Positions 21,401-35,200 of a stretch of 64,000 nt of DNA are shown piece by piece. Each line of letters starts with the position of its first letter. The stretch's first letter is position 1. Position numbers and translations under genes: made by a program. The notes below the pieces were generated by a model. That model did no database searches. It was given only the letters and a program-made list of their open reading frames with translations, and was not told where the DNA came from. The DNA is from Cotesia glomerata. Lineage: Eukaryota; Arthropoda; Insecta; Hymenoptera; Braconidae. The stretch covers positions 18,069,904 through 18,133,903 of the forward strand of contig NC_058163.1 in NCBI RefSeq assembly GCF_020080835.1, in the 5' to 3' direction.

Positions 21401-24400
21401 AATAAAAAAAACTTTAAAATGAATTATATTCGAGTTTCTGATGGAAAGGCTACAGTTAGATTACCTGTAAAAGATAATAAAATATCTATACAAACTATTA
21501 AAGCTTATTTTCCTGGTGTAAGTGGCCAGTGTATGTAATTAGTTGAAAATTTTCCTTTACCATAATTAAAAAAATATTATTTATTTATTTATTTAGTTTT
21601 TTTTATTTAACAATCTTTTCAAGTAAAAATAATGTATTTTCTTACAGTTTTTATGTTGTTATTGATATACTCTAAATATGAATGATTAAACATAACAGAT
21701 TTTTTAAATACATTTATTAACGTCTAGTCACTTTTTCGTTTAAATTTTCCAATGGTATAACTTAAGACATATGATTTCTGGCTGAATCGTAAAAGTGATC
21801 TATTCAAAGTAAAGCTTATTAAAAGAGCTTTAAGATGCACTTAACAGAATTTTCGTGAATTTTTTTAATCAAAAGTTATTTAAGAAATAATAAATAAAAA
21901 TTTGAATTTTCATTATTTTCACAACTATAAAATTCATAAACTACTCAGTCGATCACGCTCAAATTTGAACTTGACCTTCGTATTTAACCAAGTAAGAAGT
22001 ATGAAGAGTTTGGTGAAGATCTATTTAACGATTAAACGAGCACGCCGAAGGCGTGCGAAGTTTGATCGTAATTATACTACGAGCCTCGTTCGAAGAGATT
22101 AATAGTAATATTAATAATTTTATAACCATGTAGTTACCTCTTTGGTCACTAGAGTGCACAACTTGTTTAGAGAAAACTAAAAACATCGGTTCACCTACCT
22201 CGGTTACTCCCTCTGCTCTTCATATTTTAGAGATAAACTTACCTTAAAGGTTAAAATTTGGACAAGCTTTCCTTATTTCCAGGGGTCGGGACTTCAAACA
22301 TCTTCTTTAAGGGTGGGACCTTAATCTCTTCGAACGAGGCTTGTAGTATAATTACGATCAAACTTCGCACGCCTTCGGCGTACTCGTTTAATCGTCAAAT
22401 TATACTACGAGCCTCGTTCTTGAGATTAATAGTAATATTAATAATTTTATAACCATGTAGCGGTTTAGAGACTTGGCCAAATTTTTTTTTTTTTTTTTTT
22501 TTTTTAAATATTAGTATGATATTTATTACTTAGGCTTGTTCATACAGAGTATTTATATTATTTAACCTAACACAGCTCTTGCAAAGCTTTGATTGTCAGC
22601 CGATATTGGCCTATTGTAGACCCTAGCAAACATCTCTGATCCTTTAGACCAACCTGCAGTCTTTCTTATCGACTCCAAATTGATACCTTTGATATAAGCC
22701 GCTGAGGTTGCCGCATGTCGAGTAGAATGTCCCGAAAAAACTGTAGTGTCTATTCCACTCTCTGTCAGGACTGATTTAATCCACCTGCTAATAGTTTGAC
22801 TGGTAATAGCCTTGTAAGGCTTAACAGTTGAAATAAAAAGGTTTCCCAGCTTTCCTCTTGCTGTTTTGGTCTTTTTCACGTAAAAGTTTAGGGTCGTAGC
22901 TACGCATAACTCCGGTTTCTCTTTAAAGAAAGGTACTACCAGCAATGGTTGTGCTCGCCCTGATCCCGAAGTCTTTATTAGTTTTGAGATCTTGATCTCT
23001 AATGCATTCTCTCGGACTGTTATGTTCTTCACTTCAATGCTTGCTAATGTCTGCGCTCGATGAGCGGTGCACAAAGCCAGTAGCGTTACTAATTTTTGAG
23101 ACAGCTTCGTCAAGGATAAGTTTCCTAAAGGATAATCTTTAGTCAGATGCTCGAGCATTTTCGTGACGTCCCACGTAGTTGTGTATCTTGGTGTTGATGG
23201 TTTTAACCTGAATGCCCCTTTCATCAGTCTCGATACCAGTGGATCTGCTCCAATCTTAGCTCCTGCTATGAGAGAAACCGCAGATCTCAGAGTGTCAAGT
23301 CCTGAGTATGAGGCTCCTTTTTTCTGCTTCTCTGTGAGGAAACGAAGCAAACCATGACTGTCCGGCTCCAAAAGGTCCAGCGCGTTCCTTGTGCAAAATT
23401 CGCTCCATTGCTGGAGCGCTGACTGATATTGTTTTAGTGTACAGTCAGCCAGTGATGCTAGCATGATGTCTGCTGACTCCTCTGGCGAGCCTTTTTTAAT
23501 AAAGGCTTGCCGGATAATCGTCCTGCAATCAGTTCTAGCGATTCTGCCCTGGGATGCTGCTTTGTCCTACAAGGAGACAACAATAGATTATTATTTGGTC
23601 TCAGGTATATTGGCTCTTCTACCAGGAGCTCAAGGAAAAACGGATACCAAGCTTGGTTTGGCCAATTAGGTACGATCACTATACCCGAAGATTTTTCCAG
23701 CTTAATTTTATTAAGGACTCTGAGTATCAGAGCAAAGGGTGGAAAAGCGTAGAAATCTATATTTCTCCAACTGATTGTGAACGCATCTATTTCCAAAGCG
23801 CTCGCATCCGGAAAACGTGAGCAAAAGTTAGCACACTTTTTATTAGCCCTTGTTGCAAAAAGATCCAAGACTGGAGCCCCGAACCTGGCTACGATTTTCT
23901 CAAATGCGTAACTAGCCAGCTCCCATTCCGTATCGTCGTTAGCTAACCTTGATAGACCGTCAGCTTCTACATTTTCTTCAGACGGTATGTACGAAGCAAA
24001 TAAAAAATTATCTTTCACTTCCGCCCATTGCCAGATTTCGCGTGTCAGTTTATTAAACTCCGGGTGTTTAGTCCTGCCCATTTTATTAACATAGGCTATC
24101 GCCGTTGTATTGTCTATTCTCAAAAGGATCTGTTTTCCAATCACTTCTGCTGCTAATGACTCAAGAGCTAATTTTACTACGAATAATTCCTTGTAATTAA
24201 TGTGCCATTCTTTCTGTCTCTCGTCCCAGAAACCATGTATACTATTTTGACCATCAGTCGCGCCCCAACCTGAATTCGAAGCGTCCGTAAAAATGGTTTT
24301 ACTGAAAACTACAGATTTAATTTTGCTTTTCCCTAGTTGGACATTTTCTTGCCACCATAATAGATCTGGCACTAAGCTATCTGGTACTACCACCATTGCT

Positions 24401-27400
24401 TCGTAATCAAAAAAATTTTTCCCTTGACTAAAACTTTTAAAGCCTTCTAAAGGCCGCAAATATAACCAACCGTAGTCTACTCCCGGACACGCAGCGACTA
24501 ATTTCCCTATTAGCTCTGATAACTCTCTAATTGAGTGGTGAATAATTACAGAAATAGCGGAAAAGCGGGGATCAGGTTTAGGGTTGGATATCTCAATTAA
24601 AACGCGTTAATTATTATCAAAAATAACACTAGTAATTTATTTACATTAATTACACTCAATATTTAATATTCTTAATAGCGGATTGTTAAGATAAAAGCGG
24701 ATTTGTAAATTACAGCGTGGGTTGCAAAAGCGAAGCCGGTTGACACGTGGTTGAACACTTTGCCGGCACTGAAAAAGCGGTGAAATAAATGCACTGTTAA
24801 CACAATTTACCTATAACAAATTAAAGCGAATTATTAGCGGTTAATTTAAGCAATTTAAATTATAAAATAAGCGAAATGCGGTTTATTAACAAAAAACGAA
24901 AGTAAAGAAATACTAATGGCGACTTGATGCAGCGAAAGCGTAGAAGCGAAAGATAATAAAGATAATTCGTCTTCTTCCTCGTTGACTTGGAGAAGAAGGC
25001 TAATGCGCATGTCCAGCGAGAGCGATAGCCAATCAATAATTCGTTCTATTGATGTCGACATCGATAGCCAATAGTAAAATTCAATACATGTGGCGTGATC
25101 GAGCGGTCGATTGGCGCAAGCGTGTGAAAATTAGCGGGAACGAGCGCTTGTCAGGTGCGTATTGTAAATTTGGGGAGCCCACAGTGACGTAGTGCTCACT
25201 AAGTGGGCCTGTTCACTGAACATGTGGCTTTGACCTGTCGTAAACGTACTTAATAACTTGCTCAGGCGAGCTTTTTTATCACTAGTCAGTTCTACTGATA
25301 GTTTCACGGAGTCTATGGTGAAACCCAAAAATTCACATCTTGTCTCTGGAGTCAACCTGCTTTTATTTTTATTTATTAAGAACCCTAAAGACTCTAAAAG
25401 ATCGACTGTGGCGATGACATTCTCTGAACATTTCTCTGGGGAATTCTCAATACATAGAATGTCATCTAGATAAATAACCGACTTAAAGCCTCTCAATCTA
25501 AGCAATTTGACTACTGGTTTTAGAATTTTGTCACAGTGTTTACACGCTGTGGCATTTCCCGCCGGGCTTGAGCACACTGGTGTTGGAGGTTCCGCCAGAT
25601 GGCGGCACCTCCCGGGCAATTAAATAAAAATTTATTAGAAATAAGATTTAGTTTAAGATAATACTGTTTATTCATATTTTATTTCAGCCCAAAACGCGAT
25701 CAGGATAGTCGCCGGCGATTAAAATTAGTACGAAACTAATTTAAAATTTAATTTGAAAGATTTAATTTATCTAGTTAATTTAATTTACTAAATTAGACGG
25801 GGCCCAAGTGAGCGGCCGACGGGCCTGAGGACGCCCGAGGTCCTCAGTCTAGAGCAGACGAGCCTGACGCTCAGCTCAAATTTATGTTCTAAACTCACGT
25901 TTGATTTAAATTATTAAATAATCGTATAAATAATGATTATGATTGTTGCCAAATTACTATTTCACGCGGATACCGGCTCGATTTACGCCTCGGGGGAGAA
26001 TTGCTCAATATTTGGTGGAATTGGACATTTCAAAAAAACGATACCGGCGTTGGCCGAGGTGACGGATAGTCCCTCATGAGGGCAGGTCGGTAGCGGCAGC
26101 TGGCAGCATGCTGCCGGCGGAGTGGTGTAGTAGTCACAGGCGTGAACCGAGATGGGAAGCATCAGTGTGTTCAAGCTATCATAGTTTTGGTATTTTTGCT
26201 ATTTTTGCAATTGTTGCCTAAGCCGGTCGACAATTGTCCATAAATTTATTATTTAATTCATTTAAGAATTAATTTGGCAGTTTTGGTCGAGTGATCCGGC
26301 ATACTCCGGTAAGTCCTTGAATATTATTCCACCGTGGTAATTATTGAGATTCTCCCGGGCGGGATCCAGAGCCGGTTTCCCGCGTGAGGCCGCCATCTTG
26401 GCCACGTGGCTAACACGTAATAAATTAATTGCGTTGAATTATTTGCTAATAAAATCAAATTCGATTATGATCAAACGTGGGTGAATTTATTTGTTAAAAT
26501 TAAATAAAGGCCTTTTGAGGGAAATTTCACGGCAGCTGATTACCTGGTCGCGTCGACTTATTGCGCAATTACTGAGATCTAAAATCGATACTGCGGTATT
26601 TGTGTGATTATTATTTTCCCTGCGGATTACTATTATTATATATATGATTTCTCAAGTGCGATCCGCAATTAATATTATTTATTAATTATTGCTGTAATAA
26701 TTTTAAGGTCTACTGATAATTAATACAGTCAGATATTGATTGATATTATAATTGTTAATCTGGATTTAATTTACGAATAATATTAATAAATATTATTAAT
26801 CTTTATAATTATTTACACTTTGCAACCAATCTTGTAAGAAAATTAATCAACGCAAGTAACGAGCAATATTATTGGCATTTTGTTAATATTATAACTATTT
26901 TTGAGACTATTGCGATTTGCGACACCAGATGTCGAATATTAGGATTATTATTGTGATTTAACCGATAAATATTGTTGATCATTGAAGCGATTATTATTTT
27001 GCGTTGCTTACAATTATTATTGTTGAGTGTTAATTACCATCGCGAGTATTATCTTGAGCGTAAGTTATGCTCGATATTATTTAATCCTAATTATTATTGA
27101 GATTATTGTTTTTCACTGCAGATATTGTTATTCTCGAATATTGCCTTGTTATATTTTTATATTGTAAGTTGAGAAGAAAGTTAGTGTTAATCAAGAATTC
27201 CACAAAGGATTTAATTTGTATCCGAAAATAGGATTAAGTTAGCCTACGGAGAATCTCAGTAATTTAAACCTCTTAGGCTATAATTTAAATAAATTTGTAA
27301 TTGGAGACTTATTTAATTTATCTCTAACTATTTTCTTGGATTAATTCCTTTATGCTAACTATTTAACCTTCCTGTATTCTTTTCCTACGACTCATCTTCC

Positions 27401-29192
27401 TGTCACGATCAATTAATATAGAATAGTATCTTATAATTAATTATTCGTCATTTCCAATTCTGAGGTCTAGTTTAATCTGAATCTCGATTTCTTCGTGGCT
27501 CATCTTTCACTCATATCGATTTAAATCGTTAATTGACCGTTCGGCGAGGCCCCTGGAATTTTGGTTACTTTTGGTAATTTTCATAAAAATTACCTGGCGT
27601 CCTATCGTGCACTAACCCAGTCTGAGGAGTTTTCGGGTTACTTTTATTATACATTTGAAAAGGGCGAGCGTAAAATACTCTACCCAGCCGGTATCTCCGC
27701 CACCGGTTAAATTTAGTTAAATTTCTGGGGAAAAGTATTGTTACAATTTTCGTAAATGCATACGGACTAGTACAAAGCCCAAAAACTAGGCATGTAAATT
27801 GGTAAGTTTTGCCTTCAAATCTAAATCTTAGGTATTTCCTACTTATCGGATGAACTGCTACTAGATAATACGCGTCTTCCATATCCAGGGTCGCAAAATA
27901 GACATTTGCTAATACTAAGCCACGAGCTGTTCTTAGATCTTTCATCTTAAAATGAGAAGTATCTATGAACTCGTTCAATCTTTTAAGATTAAGGATAAAT
28001 CTATCTGAATCATCTTTCTTAGGTACCCAGAAATAAGATGATAGAAATTGTCCTTCTTCCGATTGACATTCTTCAATCGCACCTTTATCCAGCAATCTTT
28101 TGATTGCCTTCTCAAACTTCAACACCTCGTGGTCTTCAATGGATACCTTAGTTACGCGCGCCTGAACTACCTGACGATTAAAAGCTATTTTATACCCCTT
28201 AATGCAGCCTAATACAAACTCATTATCCGTTATTTCCTTCCAAGCCCTGTAAAAATGCTTCAAGCATCCCGCTACCTTACTTACGGTGTTTATTGGGGTT
28301 TGGGTTTGTAGGTCTTCGTCGAAGGACCCGCGTTCTTCGGAGGATGCTGGTTCTGCCTGGCCTGAAATCTCTGGTTGGGCCGGAATGGCAAGTGACGTCG
28401 AGCTTGGCTCCAATTGCCCTGCTGGTAGTGACTGGGTCTGCGTCCCACTGGGCGAGATGAGTTTAAATATTTGCCTTGGTTGTTTAAGGCTTGAGTCGGT
28501 GTTTTAGCCACTAATACTACTTTGTCAGCTGCTTTGACCGATTTTATATTCTCGACTAAATCTTAGCGAACAGGAATTCATCGGCGTTCGCCTTTTCCAG
28601 AATCTCTTTTGTCATTTTGTCAAATGATGGTGTAATGGTTGCTTTTCTTGACAGCGATTGTTGATGAAAAGTATCAGCCAGAATTTTCGTTGCTTCAAAT
28701 AGTTTTTCGAAAGCATCGTCCACATCAAGAGCCTCTGTCTAGATGATTAGTGTGGACGCAACAGAGCCTACAGCCATCAGCGCTGAACCGATGGAGTTCT
28801 GAGTCAGCACGCGAAAAGTGTCTCTCTCCTTCGCGCTAACTGATAACTTGGACTCGATTGGGAGATTAATTTTAGGAGCTTCGAAACCTTCAGACCTTTT
28901 GTATTTTGTTAGTAGTTTGTTTCTGTCTTCAGAGCTCAACCCTTTCTCGGCCCAGAACTTCAGGCGGTTTTTTATTTTTGGATGCAGTTCTAATCGAAGA
29001 CCCTTTTCTTCAGATGGGTCTTCTCCTAGAATGTCTTTCATCTCATCCGTCAAAAAGAGCTCCTTTTCCTCCTCCTCTGGTTTTTCATTTTCTTTACCTA
29101 TGGGTAAAAAACAAAATAATGATAAACATATTCATTATTTTGACGATACATGTCAGCACTGGATGCAACATGTTCAATATATATATCTATAT

Positions 29193-29290
<98 letters not shown>

Positions 29291-32200
29291 TTATATATAT
29301 ATAGTTATATACATATACACACACGTATATATATAATTATATATATATAGATATTATAATGGGATTTCGCCGGCACTGGCGTCGTCAGGGCCGGAGAGCA
29401 CCACCTAAACTGGCTTACCTGGGTTTCGAAGGTGGTTGGGCACCAGGAACTTACCGTTCCAAGGTTCGAAGTCGTTGTTGATCGTCGTCGGGCGGCGGGT
29501 CGGCGACGAAGAGATTCAAAAATTCGAATAATCGGTGAAACGCAAAAGTATTAAATCTACGTGATCTCGGGGAGGGAAGAAGTAAAAGAAAATTGATTAC
29601 CGAATGTTCAGTTAACAATTTATTCTAGCAGTCGCCAATATAATTCATAAGGTGTCGCCAAATTCGTATAATAACGATTTAATTCTCGTCGAAGTAACGA
29701 CAATAATAACAAAAAAAATTGTAGCTGTGATCAGTCGATAATTCGCAAATAGTAATATACTATAATATAATATAATATACTATAATTAGTATTACGCTGA
29801 CATAATCAATTAATCGATACTAAAAATTGTCGAAATCCAAGTAAAACGAAAAAAAAATCAAAAGAATAATTAACTTCGGTCCGTCATCGGCTCACAAAAT
29901 TCTCAAATTAATTGATAACTAATTATACGGCGGAATAAACAACTTATTTTTCTTCAAATTAAATAAAAGTAATAATTTTAGTGAATAAACGATAAATTAA
30001 CCTCAAATTGGTTAATAACTGATTGTGCGGCGAAATAAACAATTTAATTCATTTTAAATTAAATAAAAGTAATAATACTAGTGAATAAACGATAAATTAA
30101 CCTCAAATTGGTTAATAACTGATTGTGCGGCGAAAGAAACAATTTAATTCATTTTAAATTAAATAAAAGTACTAATACTCAATGATTAAACAATTAATTA
30201 ACCTTGAGTTGGTTAATAATCATTAATGCGACTGAATGAACAATTGATTACTCTTAAATTGATCGATCGTAACAATAAAACAATTTTAAGAAAAAAATGA
30301 TAATAAAAAAAAATTAACGCCTGAGTAAGTTAATTACTTATAACTATCAATAAGTCAATTGTCGCCGCAAACAACAAAAAGAAAAATTCAAATATTCATC
30401 GAAATTAATTTTGACACATTTAATTATTTCAATTTTTCGGCGGCTCGCGGCGGGTAACACTCACGGTCGGTAAATCAATTAAATCGAGGGTAAATGAAGA
30501 AGCTCGAGGTAATTTGGGCTCGCGCTCGGAGATGGCGCGTCGGTTGGGCTAGTTGTCGTAACAACTCCAAATTTATCGAACGTCCAATTCAGTAATCACA
30601 AAAATAAACAACACGAAGCTAAAGCACGGTATCAATTCCCACGTGGTGAGGTCACGAACACACACACAAGTTCACACAACCCAATGATACCGGGCCTCAG
30701 AGTGTCATCACACACGTCTCGATAATCCGAAAGGAATTCAATAATTACTTTCGTAAAAAAAATATTAATACAAAAAAAATTACACCAAAAATCAAACTGG
30801 TGAAATTTACTAAAATTGATCGCGATGTCGCGGTGAGGACACCCTGAAGCTAGAATTATCGATCAAACTCACCCTGTGGCCGCAGTAAACTCCTTGAAGT
30901 CGGTGTTGGCTCGTTAGAAGGCGCTAACTTAATTGGCGGGAAGGCTGGCGGACTGGCGTCGATCTCTCGGCGATGGCGTCTCCCACTTGCACGTGCTGGC
31001 AAAATACCTTGGCACTCGGTAATAATCTACCAGCTCAAACGATCGTCAAAAATATTCTCAGCGATACAACAATTTTAATTACCGGCAATATTTTATCACT
31101 CCACCAATTTTTAATTACGGTGAAAGTATCTCGTTAATGGCGTATCAGAATGATAGTCGACCAACAAGTACAGCGTCCAGATCAGAATTGATTGTTAATA
31201 TGGCTGCCTCCTCGGCAACACATGCTCTTTACTTTTCTGTTGGTTCCAAAAACTCGCCTCCAATCAGCTCACAGCTTCTTCTAGCCGGCCGTTGTATTAC
31301 GGAATGCGTCCAGTATTCCGTTGCGATCGATGATTGGTCGATATGCTGCTCGGTTCAGATTTCAGGATGCAGATGGCGTCTCGCTCGACTGAAATTGTTC
31401 AAACGCTATCGTCATTGGCCGATTTGAATTCGCCTCGTTCTAACGTAGTCGTCCAGATATCTCACAGGTCGTCGATGGCTCCGTGAAATTTTCGGGTTCG
31501 CCTGATCGCTCTAACTTATTTTCGCTCTCACTCTATCATACTCTTTACAATATTCACACTCATTCATGCATACTTTTCAAATTCGGCGCTTTTCCCTCCA
31601 ACCTGTCTTACCTCGAGCTTCGCACTCTGATCAGGAGACCGTTTGGGGCGACACAGTCGCGTCGAATCTCCGCCTTCCTTCAGCTGAGCCAAAATAATTA
31701 AATAATAAAAGAAAATAAATTTAAACAATTAACCAAAATAATCTTTTGACATGGAAAATTTTTCCCATGTCACAATATACATATATTTTTTATTTTGACT
31801 AGTCAAAAGAAAAGGGTGTAGAAAAGAAAAATAATTTATTTCCGGTTTTTTCGAACCTGGATCTCCCCGATTACATGTCAGATCTGTCCCAAATTTTTAG
31901 TGAAGATGGAATATTACCATCCACTTGAATTAGATTTATACTAGCAGAAAAAAAAAATAACCGTAAAGGCAGGAACGGGTTAAAAAAGAATACTGTAATT
32001 TTTCAAATTTTCTTTTCTCCGTGTAGATTTCAAAATTTACCAGTCACACACAAATTTTTATGATATAAGGTAAAAGCCCCAATAGATGATCACGTACCAG
32101 TATATGATCACTCCATGTATTTGTATATCTATATTCACAAATATAGGTATACAAATACATGGAGTGATCATATACTGGTACATGATCATCTATTGGGGCT

Positions 32201-35200
32201 TTTACCTTATTATCGTAAAAATTCGTTTCTATATCGTAGAAATTCATATATCATTGGTAAATTTTTAGGTGTAAAATAATAGAATAGAAGATATTGAAAA
32301 TCGAATTCTGGTTTACTATATTTATATCGTAATTTTTAGTATTTAATTTTCGTTCCGTGTACATCCATATAAAATTAAACGTAATTAGATCATTACCTAA
32401 GTGTAATCTGAGAGAGTATTTAGATTAAAATTATTTTGCATATGTTAATCTGACTTTCAAAAATCATATCTTAAGATCTAGGTTGATTAAGATTTATTTT
32501 ATATAACAAACACTTATCAACTGTGAATTGATTATGTCATTAGCGTATGAAAGATATGAGCACTAATAAAGACATTCAATAAGATGATTAAAAACTATTG
32601 ACGTAAGCAAAGATCCCAAAACACCGCTCTAAGAAACATCCGAGTTCTTATTTATTAGCCTACTCTGAGATATTGCATTGTTAGTAAATTTATACTGCTT
32701 GCCTTCACAGGATAGTTGAAATAAAATCTTCTTGGTGTATCTAATAATAATTGTATAAAAGAAATTATTTAAATAAAAATTAACAATAAATTATCAATAT
32801 TATCAAGTACCTTGGTAATGTTAACAAACAGTTCAATGGTGATTTCCCCTTAATAATTCACCATTTAAGATCATGGATCATTAGCAAATCTCTAGAAAAC
32901 AATTTGCATAATTTTTATTTCTTCTTCTAACTCTGTGTGTCTATTATCGAACAAGTTATAATTAGACAAATATTTTTCAACTCGACCATAATCAATAACA
33001 GCCACCTTTTAACAAGGTCGTACGTATTGCTGTAGGACAATAGTCCGATGAAATATTCTTTTATCTTTTACATGCAAGATAATAAAAAGAATTGCTTGAT
33101 CTTAACAAGCTGGAAGTATAGTGCACAAGGTCATACGCTTGGCGTTTAATTGTTAGGGGATTAATTATCGACATAATGAAGAAATATCGTATCTATGTAT
33201 CTCGTAATCACTTTTCAATTGATAGAAATGAGATCATACCTTAGAATATGTAAATTAGTATAAATTTTAATTTGAAGTATGTTTACGTGCATGATTATAA
33301 TTGATATTTATCAGGATCAGCCATCCGTATTATTAACTGGAAATGGAGCTCCTATTGCTCATAAAACAGCAAGTCTTACAGTTGGACATCAAGGACCATT
33401 GCTTCTTCAAGACCATGTCTTCTTGGATGAAATGTCTCATTTTAATAGAGAAAGGATTCCAGAAAGAGTAGTTCACGCTAAAGGAGCTGGTATTTATCAT
33501 TGAGATCACTAAATTTTTAAATTTTTTCTTATACATTTCGATTTTTCAGGAGCCTTTGGTTACTTTGAGGTTACTCATGACATTACAAAATATACAAAAG
33601 CAAAAATATTTTCAAAAATTGGAAAAAGAACACCTATTGCAGTACGATTTTCTACTGTAGGAGGAGAAAACGGATCAGCAGATACGGTGAGGTAACTGAA
33701 TTTTTTACTTATTTATTATTTGCTTCATCAAATTCAATCATCGCATTTATTCCCTCTTCTTATGAGTATTTCAATCAAAATGTAAAAAAATTGAAACTAA
33801 AATTTTTTTTTAATTACAGGGATCCTCGTGGATTTGCTGTGAAATTTTATACGGAAGAAGGAGTCTGGGATCTAGTTGGAAACAACACTCCAATATTTTT
33901 CATAAAAGATCCAATACTTTTTCCTAGTTTCATTCATACTCAGAAACGAAACCCTGTTACTCACTTAAAAGACATTGATATGTTTTGGGACTTTATTTCA
34001 CTCCGACCTGAAACAACTCACCAAGTTATGATCTTATTCAGTGATCGTGGTATTCCGGATGGTTACCGTTACATGAATGGTTATGGCTCGCATACCTTCA
34101 AACTTGTTAATGATGATAATCAATTTGTTTATTGTAAATTCCATTATAAGGCAAGACTTCTTATTTTTAATTTTTTCTTGTAGTCTTCGCAAGCTAGAAT
34201 TTTTTATTAAATCAAATTTTTGTCAAAGTTAATACTATAATTAATAAACTATTTTATGTATTTCGATATTTACAGACTGACCAAGGTATCAAAAACCTCT
34301 TTTCTGCTAAAGCTGCAAAAATAAGTTCACAAGATCCAGATTACAGTATTAGAGATTTATACAATGCGATTGCTAAAAAAAACTTTCCTTCATGGACATT
34401 TTACATTCAAGTAATGACTGAACAACAAGCTGAGAAATTCAAGTGGAATCCTTTTGACGTGACTAAGGTAACTTGATATTCGGGCAGGGCTTAAAAAAAA
34501 AAAAAATTTAGTTTTTGATGAAAAATATGTTAAATTATTATGTTTAAAAGCCCTCTCCGAAAAACAGCTTAAAAATTTTTTTAACGAGTCGCTCAAGATT
34601 TTTGAAGATTTTGAAAATCGTCAACAAATTAATTTTTTTTCTTTCATCAACTTTTCTTCTCATCATAATATTATTTTCTAGGTTGAAAATTATGTCAATT
34701 CTGAATTATGTCAATTTACAGTCGTAATTATAATTTATAGAATTCGCTAAAAAAATTATCGACTTTCAAAGATGTCAGATAATTATTTGTTACTTAAATT
34801 AATGTAATATTAATTGTTTTTCAAACTTTTATTTATACCTCGTGCTTTATTTCTATTCTTCAGCATGTCAACTTGATAGAAAAAAATTGAAAGTTCTTTA
34901 ATATTCATATTCCGAAGGGGTTCTCATACTTTTTAAGTACTTTACTTTAAAAGTTTAGAAAATGTTGAGTAATGTATAAAATATTTTTATTGAGCTGATT
35001 TTTGGCAAAGGAGTTTAAAACATGATTAACTGATTTTTTTTTTTTTTTTAGACTTGCTAAAAAAATAGTCTATTATCTTGGTCCACTTTACTCATTATCA
35101 CTTTTTTATTATAATCATATCTATATGAGACTAAAATAGTTACTATTCAACAGATCTGGCCTCACAAAGAGTTCCCATTAATCCCGGTTGGAAAATTAGT

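Larger units (their letters stand above)
18551..33314 (+). other. Catalase intron 1 (~14.8 kb, transposon-filled)
   Basis: Bounded by AAG|gtattt at 18550 and tttatcag|GAT at 33314. The remaining catalase introns are about 60-690 bp. The interior includes two MITE-like palindromes, a DIRS element with nested LTRs, microsatellites and a TDP-43-like orphan exon. Confidence 0.85.

Noticed and set aside
27565..27745. C-terminal extension of the DIRS RT ORF.
   Set aside because: It is read-through into the inserted LTR-like element; the true frame resumes at 25528.
28906..29350. ORFs with long Ile-Tyr repeats.
   Set aside because: They are translations of the (TA)n microsatellite.
31137..31701. 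ORFs of 72-96 codons in the GC-mixed block.
   Set aside because: No recognisable motif, overlapping frames of equal quality, and location in repeat-like sequence.
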